In this document: positions 11,855 to 58,620 of the stretch, in pieces
How positions within the stretch are numbered: position 1 is the first letter of the stretch
Layout: each line of letters starts with the position of its first letter
NCBI RefSeq assembly: GCF_011397635.1
Contig: NC_064759.1
Span: 10,994,428-11,058,427 of the forward strand
Reading direction: 5' to 3'
DNA: 64,000 bases
DNA from: Epinephelus fuscoguttatus
Lineage: Eukaryota; Chordata; Actinopteri; Perciformes; Serranidae
Notes under the pieces: model-generated
Database searches by the model: none
Seen by the model: only the letters and a program-made list of their open reading frames with translations
What the model was told of the DNA's origin: nothing
Translations under genes and position numbers: made by a program

Positions 11855-14800
11855 TTACTCCAGCTGCACCCCGTCACAGTTGTCTTTTGATTCTAACGGC
11901 CTGGAATTAGAACAGGAAAAGCGAATTATTTAGATGTGAGAAACAGCAGGGAGAAAGTGTTTTGTAATCACTATTTATACTGTATTAAAATGTTTATCAT
12001 TGTTTAAGAGAATTGACCAGTAAATTGTTTCAAGGCTTTATTCTGAATTTGAAATGAATCACCTCAGTACATCACATAAAAGACACGACTCACTGTGTCT
12101 GAGCCTTGAGAGCTTTACGGGCCTCCCGAGCTTCGTGCTCCTCCGAAATCTTGTTGTAACAGTAGACCAGAACCACAATTAGCCACAGTTGCAGAACCAC
12201 GATCAGCACATACATCATGATCTCTGAGATCACCGCAGTCAGCTCCCGATTGGCTGCGAATGAGGAACCAACAATGTCTCGTTACAGGGGAAGGCTTAGG
12301 ACTGTGTATTCTGTGTAGACACCTACAAACATTTGTCCTTGAAAAGACACTCTTCTTTGTGTCTGTCCTGTTTTTTGATGTCCTGCTCCTGAGAGAAGGT
12401 TGTATGGAAGCAGTGGAATGCAAGCACTGTATGGCTTATCTGACCTTGGACCTTTTCTCTGGGTTATCGTCTAATGTAAAAGAGAATTTTCATTGGATCC
12501 ACACACTGATTTATTGGTATTACTCAGAAACATTTGTATGATCACAACTCCAGACTGCACTGTGTCTCAAACAGAGCTGAGAAACTGTGAATGTGGTGTT
12601 TGGAGGCATGCGAGGAAAACATAAATGTGTTCTTCGTGAATTCAAAGTAGCATGACATGACAAATGATTGATATACAAATGGTCATGGGTGGGTGAAGTA
12701 TTCCTTTAAGTGAGGGATCTAAATACTTGCTCTACCACTGCTGACAGCCAGCCTTTTCACAGGTACACCCAACCTTACCTACAGCCACCACACTGAGCTC
12801 CACCTCCTTCTCCACAGTGACGTGCTCATCATACTGCGGCAGGAAGAGGGTGCGGTGGATGGTGCAGCGGTACGTCCCTGTGTCATTGAAGACGACGTCA
12901 TTAATGTAAATGGATCCTGTCTGAATATCACTGTTTAGTGTCCCATGCCACTCCAGACGGTTGCTGAAATCTTCTTGGAGAATATTAGCACTGGGATGGT
13001 CATAGTGGAAAATCTGAGAGAAGGAAGCAAGTGGTAATTTTATGAATATTTGTGCATGCATCCCCTCTTTTTAGATTTCCTACTCAAAATATACTACACA
13101 CACTTCTATCTGTATAGCCTACTGTAGTAATATGGTGTACAGTGTAGCATGTCCTTCTAAAACAGAAATAATTCAACAAATATTCTCTTCATGTATTAGT
13201 CATAACAGGGTTTAAGACTGTGTTCAATGTAAAATCCAGTTTACAATGAACATTTTATATAACCCTGATGACAAAAAACAGAATGCAATGATTTACAATC
13301 CTTTTCAACCCATATTCATTTATTGTTCAAACTCATAAACTTTATTGGTTTTTGTAAATACACACTCAGTCTGTATTTGAAACACATGTCTTGGGACAGC
13401 GACATTACCACTGTGTTATATCACCTTTTCTTTTAACAACACTCAGTGAGTGAGTGGTAACTGAGGACACTAATTGTTGAAGTTTTGAAAGTGAAATTCT
13501 TTCCCATTCCCACTTGATGTACGACCTCAGTTCATCTACAGTTTGGGGTCTAGGTTGTCGTATTTTTCCATAATGCTCCACACATTTTCAGTGGGAGACA
13601 GGTCTGAACTGCAGGCAGACCAGTCTAGTACCTGCACTCTTTTAATGCGAAGCCACACTGTTGTAACATGTGCTGCATGTGTCTCATTGTCTTGCTGAAA
13701 TAAGCAGAGAGGTCTCTGGATGGCAGCATATGTTGCGCCAAAACCTGTGTGCAGCTTTCAGCATCAATGGAGCCTTCACAGGTGCTGGCGTTTGAACTTT
13801 GTGCTGGTAACAATCTGGATGATCCTTTTCCTCTTTAGCCCGGAGGACACGACGTCCATGATTTCCAAAAACAATCTGAAATGTGGACTCGTCAAAGCAC
13901 AGCGCACTTTTCCTTAGTCCATCTCAGATGAGCTCGGGCCCAGACAAGTCGACAATGTTTTTGGGTATTGTTGATATCTGGCTTTCACTTGGCATGATAG
14001 ACTCTTAACTTACATTTGTAGATGCAGCGACTGTGTTTACTGACAGTGGTTTTCCAACGTGTTCCTGAGCCCATGTAGTAATATTCTTTATACAATCAAT
14101 CAATTTTTAATGCAGAGTTGTCTGAGGGGTCAAAGGTCACAGCCACTCAGTATTGGTTTCCAGTCTTGCCTCTTATGTGCACAGATTTCTCTGGATTCCC
14201 TGAATCTTTCAATGATATTATGGTTTGTAGATGGTGAAAGTCCTTTCAACTGTGCATTTGGCAATGTTGTTCGCAAACTGTTGGACTATGTGCCCATGCA
14301 GTTTTTCACAAAGTGGTGGATCTTGCATTGTCCTTGTCCTTGTCTTTTGAGGATGCCCCTTTCATACTCAGTCATGATACTATTACCTGTTACCAATTAA
14401 CCTGATTACCAATGAAATGTTCCAAACAGGTGTTTTTTTTTGAGCGGGCCACAACTTCCCCAGTGTTTTGTTGCACCTGTCCCAACTTTTTTGGAACACG
14501 ATGCAGGCATTAAATTGAACAGAGTGAGTGTATATTTACAGAAAACAATAATGTTTATCAGTTGGAACATTAAATATCACGTCTTTGTACTGCATTCACT
14601 TCTATATATTTTGAGAAGGATTTGCAAATCATTGCATTCTGTTGTTATCTACGTTTTACACAGCATTTTTTTGGGAATCGGGGTTGTATATAGCCTATAT
14701 AAATAAAATGTATGAACAACATAATATTTCTGGATTTCTTGTATTTCATGATTGATTGCTAAAATGGCCGTTACCAGCTGTCCAGTTTCCAAAGTTCACA

Positions 14801-16325
14801 GAGAGCTGACAAAATACAAATGTAGAGAAGTGCAGAAATACAAAATAAAGTTAATGATGAATTGAAACCATTACATGTACTTCTATCTTTGGTGATACTT
14901 CATGGCACCATATCACAGATGCTCAAGGTACCCTAATAGCAGAAGAAAGCCCTTTTCATTCACAAACCCCAGCCAGATTTAGCAGTTCCTTTGGTGAACT
15001 CACATGACTGAACTCCTCCTCTCCCAGCGGTTTAAAGTGCCAGTCTACAGTAGCTCGGGCAGACACCTCCTCTCTTTTCTTACAGGAGATGCAGCCCAGC
15101 AGGAATCCTTCTCCAGCCACGGCTTCAGTCAGGGAGTCCACCTCCGAACAGCCACCGTGGCACTGAGACACTAAAGAGGGAGGGGAGGAACAAGAAGACA
15201 AAGAGGCAGACGTAGAAAAATCAAATGAAAATGATATGAGGGGGGAGAAGAAGTAGGAGAGGAAGAACATTCAGGCATATTATTATAGTGATCACCTTTC
15301 ATTCATCATTTAGACTTCATCTCTCTTGATAGGAGGATGTGTTTAAATTAGAAACAGCAATCTAATGCAGCACTTGTGGCTATCAATATAACATAATGTA
15401 GGTCTAAAATACCTCTTCTGTTTCAAGCCCGTATGATGCAAGGCACATTTATTTATGTGGCTCCTTTCAACAACAAAGTAAAATGCTTTACACAAGACAT
15501 TAAAAGTCATTACAACAGAATATAAAAGAAATATAGCAATATAAAAAGACACGTCAATAGGATTTAAAATAAGATAGAGGATAGAAATAAAATATTAAAC
15601 TGTAGACTTGACAACACAGTTGAATAAAGGTCATGAACAAATACCCTAATTCTAATTTCATATATGTTTAATTTACCATGAATAGAATTAGATTTATCAG
15701 CCACAATATTTAAATATATTCTCAAGTCTTTGATCATTTTTCTGTAACACAATATTCTATGTCTCAGAATAACAACAGCATTTCTCCTACATAGTTGATC
15801 GTCTGTCTGAGAGTTTCATTTAACACTTAGAAATCTGTGTTCAAGAATATGTGTATTCATGTGAGATAATGAGACTCATATTTAGTGCTTTGTGAACTGC
15901 AGGTTTAGTGGAAATATTAATCTGTTAGGAGTGTATAAGACTTATTTAATAGTACAATAAAATAAAGACAGATTCACTCATCTGTTACTCATTTACATTT
16001 TTAACTGTGAGTTTTTACAGTTGATCTACACTGCAGAGTGCACAGTAATTGAGATTTACCCAGTCATGTTAAAACATAGGGAGTATGAAAACTTTGTTTT
16101 AATAAAAAAAAAACACTTATAGTTCAATAACGGCCTGGTTAAAGTTTAGCCCCCTTTCTTAATTTTTAAGAAACTGATTTAACGAGAAAGCTCTGAGAAT
16201 CATTACGAGAAGTCACTTAAAAACTTTTAGCTTAAACCACCACTCATAATTGAAGGTAAAGACATGGATTATTTTGACTTACCAAAAAGACTGAAGACAA
16301 CTAAGAGAGACAAGTTGCATATCAT
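11855..16325 (-). CDS. scn1b: Voltage-gated sodium channel beta-1 subunit (scn1b-like), five exons
   Basis: Exons on the minus strand: 16283-16325, 15004-15170, 12779-13013, 12094-12253 and 11855-11900, all with GT-AG borders and matching phases, giving 216 residues (human SCN1B has 218). A signal peptide (MICNLSLLVVFSLF) is followed by one V-type Ig domain. Its disulphide pair is C41-C120, and C18/C22 plus C44 correspond to the extra cysteines of beta-1/beta-3. The transmembrane helix begins at 'EIMMYVLIVVL', which is nearly invariant in SCN1B/SCN3B, and a short tail ends 'ESKDNCDGVQLE' (human SESKENCTGVQVAE). The protein modulates Nav gating and acts in cell adhesion. 'CISCKKREEV' also resembles SCN3B, but the neighbour gramd1a favours SCN1B. 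Teleosts may carry two scn1b copies; I cannot say which this is. The tail lacks the tyrosine motif of mammalian beta-1. Confidence 0.88.
12254..12778 (-). other. scn1b intron 3
   Basis: Intron between the Ig-domain exon and the transmembrane exon: donor G|GTAAGG at 12778 and acceptor TTCGCAG ending at 12254 on the minus strand. Nothing else recognised. Confidence 0.8.
13259..14690. mobile_element. DNA transposon remnant with long terminal inverted repeats, inside scn1b intron 2
   Basis: The left end (ATAACCCTGATG, then ACAGAATGCAATGATTTACA) and the inverse complement of the right end (ACAACCCCGATT, then ACAGAATGCAATGATTTGCA) align over roughly 200 bp, down to 'CTTGGGACAG' and 'GTTGGGACAG'. 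Internal sequence (about 13500-14400) resembles the coding strand of a decayed transposase, but no frame stays open beyond about 110 codons. The ends look like a high-copy teleost family whose copies start ACAACCCCNATTCC. I do not assign a superfamily. It lies between scn1b exons 2 and 3 and leaves the splice sites untouched. Confidence 0.8.
15425..15560. repeat. Probable LINE-derived fragment in scn1b intron 1
   Basis: A stretch with 'CATTTATTTATGTGGCTCC', 'AAATGCTTTACA' and 'ACATTAAAAGTCATTACAAC' resembles 3'-terminal sequence of abundant teleost LINE-like repeats ('tttatttgtatagc...aaagtgctttaca'). Recognition is from memory of the family and the borders are vague. Confidence 0.4.
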
Positions 16326-17349
16326 TTCTGCTGGAGCAACTTGTAACCACCCGTTGAACAATATATTGAACTTTTCTTGACGTAAACGTATGGAGAAATA
16401 TCTGTGGTGATTAAGACTGCATTACTGACATAATGCCTCTTGGTTCCTGATTAACACCATGGTCTTCACAACAGGCCAGTCCGTCCTTTAATCCAGAGTG
16501 TCAGTCCATTAGTTCAACAACCTTGCATTACACAAAGGCCCAAAATGCCTCAGAACATACAAAGTGTTTATTAAAATTCACTTAAGTCTCCGTGTTTCTT
16601 CGCAGTAGTTTTAAGCCTCCCTTGCAATCCTGTCTGACTTTAAGGCAGCTATATTTAGAGCGTGTGAATCCAGGAGAGTTGGACGTTGTGAGTGTTGAAA
16701 GCCAGCAGGAAACCTGAGATGATGAGATTTGATCCATGACAGCTTGACCGTCTAAAGCCGGGCTACAGACATGTTTCTTCTGATTTATAGACTGACAAAG
16801 GAAAGTTCTCTCAGACAGGTAAAGTTTCCAACATCCTAAAGATTATGTTTTTCTTTTTAATGGCACTTTATCATAAATATCTGCAGTCATTAATAAATAG
16901 CGTGAAATGTTGTAAAGGCTTTGGATATTACCTTTGCTTGCCTAAAATAGTATCTTTGCTAAAATGTTTTCATATTGTTTTATGTAGTGACTTTTATATC
17001 TTAGATATATTTTTTGTTAGAGAGACAGCAAGTCTGGCATGCAAAAATCATCCCTAACATGTTTTGTTTAACAAATCCTTTCAGACAAACGTGCTCAGAG
17101 TGAAGCACACAGAGGTGCAGCACTTAAAGGGATGGCTACACATACCTACATTTTAATGCAATACGGTGCTTTATTTTTGTCTATAAATAAATACTCTTTT
17201 CTCATGCCCTTCTCCACAGCTCAGAGGTCACGGTCACCTCACAGAGCCCTGCAGCTGGCAAAGATTCAGGTCATTGCTCAAGGACACTTATGCTCCAGTG
17301 TTTTGAATGCCAGGTTATTAGAAGTGTGTGTTAGCATCTCAGTGAGTCA

Positions 17350-17560
17350 ACCAAGTCAGTGCCATAGACTGTATATAGAGATGGACGACACGTCTTCTCT
17401 TCCTCCCATTGTACAAAAATGAAGCCAAAATATCCCGGCTAAAGAAACTATAAAATTTTATGGTTGGATGTACTGCCAAATTATCAGAAATGACAGTGGA
17501 GCCATCTTAGAGAGAGAACATTCAGTTTACGGGCCAACAGCGCTGGTGGACATTCCTGCA
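17350..17560. repeat. Dispersed teleost repeat fragment
   Basis: Contains 'AGACTGTATATAGAGATGGA', 'TGTACAAAAATGAAGCCAAA' and a 'GGCCAACAGCGCTGGTGGA' block, which I recognise as a recurrent non-coding teleost repeat. No coding capacity. Borders approximate. Confidence 0.5.
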
Positions 17561-17574
17561 GTCAAAACTTGGAT

Positions 17575-17832
17575 CATCCGTGGTATTGCATTGTGTGGTC
17601 TTTTATTGTGGCCATCCCAAGGCACACCTGTGTAGCAAATGATGCTGTTTAATCATCATCTTGGTATACCACACCTGTCAGGTGGATGGAATATCTTAGA
17701 AAAGGAGAAGTACGAAAATTTTAAAGAAATACATCTTTTGCGTGCATAAAAAAAGTCTTAGATCTTTAACTTAAACCTGTGAAAGATGGGAACAAAAACT
17801 AAAATGTTGCATTTAAATTTTTGTTCAGTGTG
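17575..17832. mobile_element. One end of a DNA transposon
   Basis: Includes 'GGTCTTTTATTGTGGCCATC', 'AAGGCACACCTGTG', 'GGAGAAGTACG' and the end 'TTTTTGTTCAGTGTG'. Its inverse (CACTGAACAAAAAT...) is a familiar terminus of an abundant teleost DNA transposon family. The opposite end is missing, so this is a truncated copy. Confidence 0.55.
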
Positions 17833-18426
17833 TTTTTTCTTCCTGTCAGTGTTGATATCTGACATCAAAAGGTCTGACAGTCAGTCAGTGTCAGAAAAAC
17901 AAGGCCACTGGTGTCACGGCCGACAAAACAGACACTGACTGAAGGCCTCAACTTGCGTGCTGACTACAGGGACAAAGAGATTCACATGGTCGGTACAGTC
18001 AGCCTGTTCAGAACGTCAACAACCAACGCACCCAGGGTACCAAAGTCCATGACTAGAGTGCCTTGTCACATGTCAGGTCAAATTAAACATGTCCCACTTT
18101 GACGCCATACAAACATTAAAAAGATGTACAGTGCACAGAGGTAGGATACAGGCGTCTGCCAGCCAGGCTGTGTGTGTATGTACTTGTGTGTGTATTTTAG
18201 CTGCTTTGGAGGTCATGGATGTTGTCATGTGATGTAACTAGATGACACAGGGATAAGGGTCCTTGCCTCTTTTAACCTTGTGATAGTCTGTGAATGATAA
18301 TGACAATAAAAACCAGCCAGAGCAATCTTGAAAATTACACATATGTGACCAAGGGAGGGTGAAATAAAGACCTTGGGTTGGTGCACACATGAGGGGGGAA
18401 ACTTCAAGGAAATGTTGACATATGAT

Positions 18427-18430
<4 letters not shown>

Positions 18431-18460
<30 letters not shown>
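18431..18460. repeat. (TG)n microsatellite
   Basis: About 15 perfect TG units. Confidence 0.95.
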
Positions 18461-18463
<3 letters not shown>

Positions 18464-18589
18464 GCACATGCAAATGCACATGTCAAAATAAAAAAGAGCA
18501 CGAGCTGCTTTTTTTTTTTTCCCTACACATGCATACACACAGTGAGTGACACACCTCCCTTCTCGCTATGCTGGTGATGTTTTTTATTT

Positions 18590-18915
18590 TTAGAACAGAT
18601 CGAGTTTCCAGTCCTCCGATTCAGCAGCCTGAGGTGCCCAGCAACACAACTCCCTGTATCCCGGAGCAGTTCCTCGTCCGCTTGGCTGCATATGTAACAC
18701 AGTTCAGTTCAGTTCAGACACCGACGCTGGTTCCCTGTTTTAAAGTGGAGTCGGTGAAGTGTTGATTGCAGGAGGCGGTCACAGGGAGTGAGAAGACGGA
18801 GGATGCCTGGAAAACCTATGGAGAATTTGAAATTGCCAAGTCATTGTGATGCTCTGCCATCGATTTGAAAGGATGCACAAGCAACTGCTGGCTGAAAAAC
18901 AAAACTGACAGGCAG
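18590..18915 (+). promoter_or_regulatory. Candidate untranslated first exon of gramd1a
   Basis: Locally GC-richer sequence ends at GGCAG followed by a strong donor GTAAGA at 18916. There is no long frame in it. It could splice to the 23126 coding exon, whose start is closed upstream by an in-frame stop. No transcript evidence; this is inference from the donor and composition only. Confidence 0.3.
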
Positions 18916-19204
18916 GTAAGAGCAGAATCATTACAACAAAATGCATTTTCAGGACATAGCTATGTTGTTAATACTGTATCCTTTTAAAAAGCACTACTTG
19001 GAAAAGATGACTGACTTTGTGTCTATCAGGGCTGTACATTTCTCTGTTCTGTAGCTTCTAAAGTTTAGTAGTTAGAAAAAAAAAGTCTGGTGCATTGAGT
19101 GCTCAGACTGAAACATGCAAAGTGTGTGCACATGATTGGGTGTTGGCATTAGAAATGAGATAAAGATGAAACCGCACTTCCTGTGCAGTTCACTGAAACT
19201 GCCA

Positions 19205-19520
19205 GGGTCTTTAAAGTCCAGAAAAGCTGAAATGATTAGTCAATAAACCAATTACATGATCGACACAAATCTAAGTTGCAACTGTTTTGATAATCAATAC
19301 ATTATTCAAGTTGTCTTTGAAGCAAAAATGCTTGTTCCACACCCTCAGTTGTGAGGATTTGTTGCATGTCTTTGTCTTATATGATGACAAACTGAATATC
19401 TTTAGGTTTTGGATTGTTGGTCAGACACAACAAGCAATTTCAAGATGCTACCTTGGGCTTTAGTAAACTTTGATCAACATTTTTAACCATTAACACTTAT
19501 TATTTTCACAATTAATTGGA
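19205..19520. mobile_element. Degraded hAT-like MITE copy
   Basis: Pieces such as 'ATGATTAGTCAATAAACCAA', 'AACTGAATATCTTTAGG' and 'TCACAATTAATTGG' match the pattern of a very abundant teleost MITE built around GATTAATCGATTA-like ends. Two other degraded copies lie at about 51828-52118 and 59640-59770. Confidence 0.55.
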
Positions 19521-19701
19521 AAAATACATTTGTTTTCTCCATTAATCTGGAAAATCTGTAAAAAAAAAAAAAAATCAATAATGAAAAGAATCACCTTAAA
19601 ATCAACAATATTTAAGTTTCTCTGTACAGTCTTTGGGTGTATTTTAAACTCGTGCCTCTGTTGGTTATAATGTCATCTTAACTTAAAGTTTCTTGTCAAT
19701 G

Positions 19702-19746
<45 letters not shown>
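19702..19746. repeat. (GATA)n microsatellite
   Basis: About eleven perfect TAGA units. Confidence 0.95.
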
Positions 19747-20449
19747 CAACTTTATTTCGGTGTCACTCCACAAAGTGTGTGTATGCTCTTTTGTTTTCAG
19801 CTTCAGACAAGGTGACCTGGAGGAGAAGATATTTAATCTCTCACAGGCTGCATCCCACCTATTATAGTTCATGACACCGCATGAAGCGATGCTGCTGCAG
19901 GAGGAAAGAGGTGAGATAAACTTGCATGCCATACACACTGCGCCACAGTGCCTTTTTGTTGCTTCTAAAAAGTTACAATAAATCACTAACGCTTTTTAAA
20001 AATGAATGTCTGCTTAATAGGGACTCACAATCCCCTCACACTGTTGTCAGGAAATTTAGTGAGGCATAAATTATCAGGTTACAAATTCATACAACCTTTT
20101 TGACACAAGGGGTCGCTATGCCTCTGTCCATTAACTTTGGTCACATTACAGCTCCCTTCAAAGTAACTGAAATTAGCCAAACCTGTGGATTTACCTGTAC
20201 TTGTTGCTCGTGGTGTACTGAGAAAACAAGTTGCGGTGACTTCATGTTTATGCTACAAAAATCCGATTCCTTAAACTGTATGGGACTGCTCCAGTCGTTT
20301 CCCCTCTCAATTAAACAACCTAATCGTAACAACAGTTCATTCCTGCAACGTGGTGGATTTATTTTAAATCGATAAGAAGGTTAAAGTTGTTGAAAGATAA
20401 AACACATTTTCGATAGTTAGTGTTTGTTTAATGTAAACACTAGTGTTCT

Positions 20450-21166
20450 TCTCTCGCCACATCCTCTGGACAGTTATTTTCCCGGAATGTACTACAAAGT
20501 TTGTCGGAGGGGTGTTGGGTCTTGTTACGCCAACAGCTGTCCACGTTTGATTACACAATACTAAAGATTTTTTAAAAGAAAAACTTCGACAATGATAATA
20601 ATGAACGTGTTGGCAGATTTGCGTCCCATTTACACACGTAGCAAGGGTTTACTTTTCTTGTTTAGACTTCTGGCAACCCCCCGCGTACGAAGTTAATCGG
20701 CCGACTGACTGGCGTCCCTTTTCACTTTTCGACAAAAAAGCTATTGTCTGTTACTTTAAAACCAAGTTAGTACGCTATTAATGCTAAGCTAACGTTGGCC
20801 GTTAGCTTTAAATTTAGTTTAACAGCAGTGTTTTATAGCGGGGTGCTTTTAAAATGAAAATGGAAGACGTCGGCGTTGTACTCTATCTGCTGGAAGTTAA
20901 AGCCTGCTAGCCAGATAGTCATCTTTTTGTGAGCTGTCGGCCTTCGGAGGTCGGGGGGCAGCGTTAGCTAAACTTGGCTGTGTTTGGCGTTAGCTGGCTA
21001 AAGGCTAACTGTTAGCTGCAGCCGGCAGATGCTTCTTTACGCATCTAAGAATGTTGATGTGTTCCTGTGAAAAAGTGGATTTTAACCTCACTCCCCGAAC
21101 CGTCGCTCGGCTTGTTTTCGAGGCCGAGCAAGATAACAGAAACGGAGGAAACTCATCCAATGGGAG
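20450..21166 (+). promoter_or_regulatory. CpG-rich upstream promoter and candidate 5' UTR exon of gramd1a
   Basis: CpG density rises here, with repeated GTTAGC/GCTAAC motifs, a CCAAT box (about 21156), and a donor GTAGGA after CCAATGGGAG (exon end 21166). It precedes the 23126 coding exon by 2 kb and is the best-looking promoter for the long gramd1a form. Supported only by composition and the donor site. Confidence 0.4.
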
Positions 21167-23125
21167 GTAGGAGCTCCAACTTTGTCTACCCAGGCTTAAA
21201 AGTTTTATTCAGTGCCTTATTACTAAACCCGATTTCTTTCTACAAGCCTGTAATCCGTGGGTGTTTAACTGCAGTGTCGTGTCAACAGATGTGGTTGGGG
21301 TTGTTTCCCGTAACTGCAGGTAATTCAAGTGCTGCGTTTCTTAATTCAAAATGAACAGAGCAACAACAATATTGAGCAACGAACTTGATATCACAAGAGC
21401 AGCTGTTCCTGGACACTTGCTTCACACTGCAGAAACTTGAATTTGCTTGTGTGTGTGCAGTAGTGCTCCGCGTCTGAAATGGCTGTGGTTGGTGTGTAAT
21501 GTAGTGCGATTATAGCCTGACGTGGCTTATGTGTTTTATGGCAAAAAGATGAGGCTGGTGTGGACCAAGGAGTGAAGGCTGCACGGGGATTATGGTGGAT
21601 TACTCTGGACAAACAAGTCTGTGCCAAGATTGGTCTTGTTCAAACAGATCACAGCAAATACTGTCAGACGTGCTTGGGCCCTTGCCTTGGAAGTGTCTTC
21701 TTTGAAGGCAAACAATGGAGTGACACACACACACACACATACACGTATGTAGTATGTTCTCATGTTGTTATGACCTTGATAACCTTTAGTGGTAATTAGG
21801 CCTTGCTATTAGTAGTATGTATTTTTAAAAGGTGCTTTTTATGCTGTTTATGTTTTCTATAGCGTCCAACAGTTGCTGTGAATGATTGTGTGTTTGTCCT
21901 TTGTGGACAGTTTTAGGATCAGCTGTGTTTGTGCAAGTCAAGGTTTGGAATTTCTGGCATTTCGATAACCCTTTTTGTCCAGGGACTGTGCTGTGTGGGC
22001 TTTCGTTGCAACACATGGGGTTTTCTGTCTCTTGAAATCTGTTACTGTCCAGTGATCAATGCACAGTGACTGGTGTCAGTCAGTCCCACGTACACCCAGA
22101 CTTGGCTATTTCTGAGTACTTGAAGGGAGAAAATCTTAAAATATCCTGCTAAAGTAATGATCAAATCTCTAAAACCTAAACAAAAGAAAACACGTAACAT
22201 AACTACCCCACCATAAATAAATAAATCCTATTCATCGACCCTCTAACGGGAACAGTATTCCATTGCAAATACATTACCATCATATGATACCTCATGTTCT
22301 CAGAACTGGCAGAGCAGAGAGTATCAAAGACCAGACAGAAATAGCTCTACTCTTGATGTCATTTGTTTTTGTGGAAAAGTTAAGCAATTTATATTTTGAG
22401 AAAAGACATTTTTAGAAAAGTGGTAGTCAGATGTAGGCCAGCCTTTTGAATGCAAAGTTTCTGCTCTTGTCACTCCTCAGGTAGCTACACCCAGACACAG
22501 ATCTGTGTTTCTCTGATACTTCATCTCTTGCAAAGATGAGCCTGATTATCCAAATGCAAGCTTGAAGTCTGCCGAAGGGAGGAGAACAGAGGAGTACTGA
22601 AGAAAGAGAGTGACACCATATAGTGCAAGAGATGCAGAGGAGGAAGGGGTGAAGCTTATAAGCTTAACACAGAAAAAGGAGGATAGAACATTTAGTCACT
22701 CTTTGCCAACTGGAAGTGGATTACCTAATGACCACAAATTGAGAAGGCCTGTGAAATTATGTGACAGACTTCCTCCCAGCTTCCTGTTGCATTGTTTTTG
22801 ACTGTGAAGGAACACCTACAATACTGGTGACTTGTTAACTGGACTGCAGTTTTACCACTTATGGGGAATTTTACTTGCCTTATGTGAAGACACTTCCTTA
22901 AGTTAACAGGAAATATGGAGAAAACTAAATTCTCTTTTCTTATGGTGAGTCGATTTCCCCAGAGGGGGTGTTTGGTGTGTTTGCCCATCCTGTTCCTAAA
23001 TATATAAAAATATATAGAACATCTTGGTCCGACATGGATCAGTCTCAACTTTAAGATGCAGCAAGCCCTTGTAGGTGCACTTGGCTGGACTGAATGAGAA
23101 AATTAAGCCCTGAAAATCTCTGAAG

Positions 23126-57575
<34,450 letters not shown>

Positions 57576-58620
57576 GCCCTGCCTCTTCTGGTTAACAGCT
57601 CCCTGCCGTCTCCCATTTCTGAACACACCCTGGTGGACTGGTAGAATAGAAAGGAGACACACAGTTTGCCCTTTGCCTCATCTCCAAATGGAAAACCAGG
57701 AGTGGGATACACAGGGGGACCACATTACCCACATCTCTCCTCACCTGACTGACTTGAAATGGCGACGGTCGCCTACAGCCTCAACCAGTAACGATTTCGC
57801 TATCAGGACCACAGCAATAATTTACCTACAGCTGCAAGTCACCTGTATGTAGTGTGTGTGTAAACAGGCCACTGGTGGGCCGATTTCAGACCATCCACTC
57901 CTCAAGACTCATACAGACATTTCAAAATGGCCAGCTGCATTTCAGAATAACTTCATTTTCAGAGCCCACCATTTTATGACTATCATAGACTTCAGTTCCT
58001 CCTCTGGCATTTCACAGGGATCAGTGATTCTGGAGAGTTGGACCATGTCCTCTCAGTCCTGGGAACAGTTAAGACACCTTTGCCGCTAGTGAACGCCTGC
58101 TGAAACAAAATGGGGGGACGCCACCTGCTGTGTGGATGTGACCAACAAACACCCAGACAGAGACTGGAGAGGGAGCAGGACGCCTCTCTCGCTCTTTCCA
58201 TCTGGGATTTGTTCCTCCATGTCCAAGTTGAGCCCCCTCTGAGGCCGTCAGGCCTCCATGAAACAGGGATGAGGAACATTTCAACACCAGACACTTTAGT
58301 TTTCACCTTTATTTTTTAGATGTAAATTATACATCTGAAGATGAACCTCAAGCACCATCCCACTCCTCCCAGTCCTTTCGGGGTTTTATCTTATTTCAAA
58401 ATCAGTGTATTGGATTGTTTGTTAGGACAACGAGCTGCGTCTGACTGGACTGTTACAGTATTTATTATTACCGATGACTTTTGATCTGAAGTCCTGTCCT
58501 GCTCTTACAAGAAGTCATTTGGGTATTTTGTGCTCTGATTTGCTGTTGCAGTGCGGACCAAGAGGAGATACACGAGAACAATTACTGGTCACAGCAATAA
58601 AGACAGTAGTGATGCTAGTA
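57576..58620 (+). other. gramd1a 3' UTR
   Basis: No coding potential follows the stop codon. The first good poly(A) signal is AATAAA at 58597-58602. I infer a 3' UTR of about 1 kb; use of more distal signals cannot be excluded. Confidence 0.55.
58597..58602 (+). terminator. Poly(A) signal AATAAA, probable gramd1a 3' end
   Basis: A canonical hexamer about 1.02 kb after the stop codon. Assignment rests on position only. Confidence 0.5.

Larger units (their letters stand above)
16326..18590. other. Intergenic region between scn1b and gramd1a (divergent genes)
   Basis: scn1b (-) and gramd1a (+) point away from each other here, so promoters of both probably lie in or near this interval. I find no clear TATA box or CpG island. 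Two transposon-like fragments occupy 17350-17832; the rest is unassigned. Confidence 0.45.
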
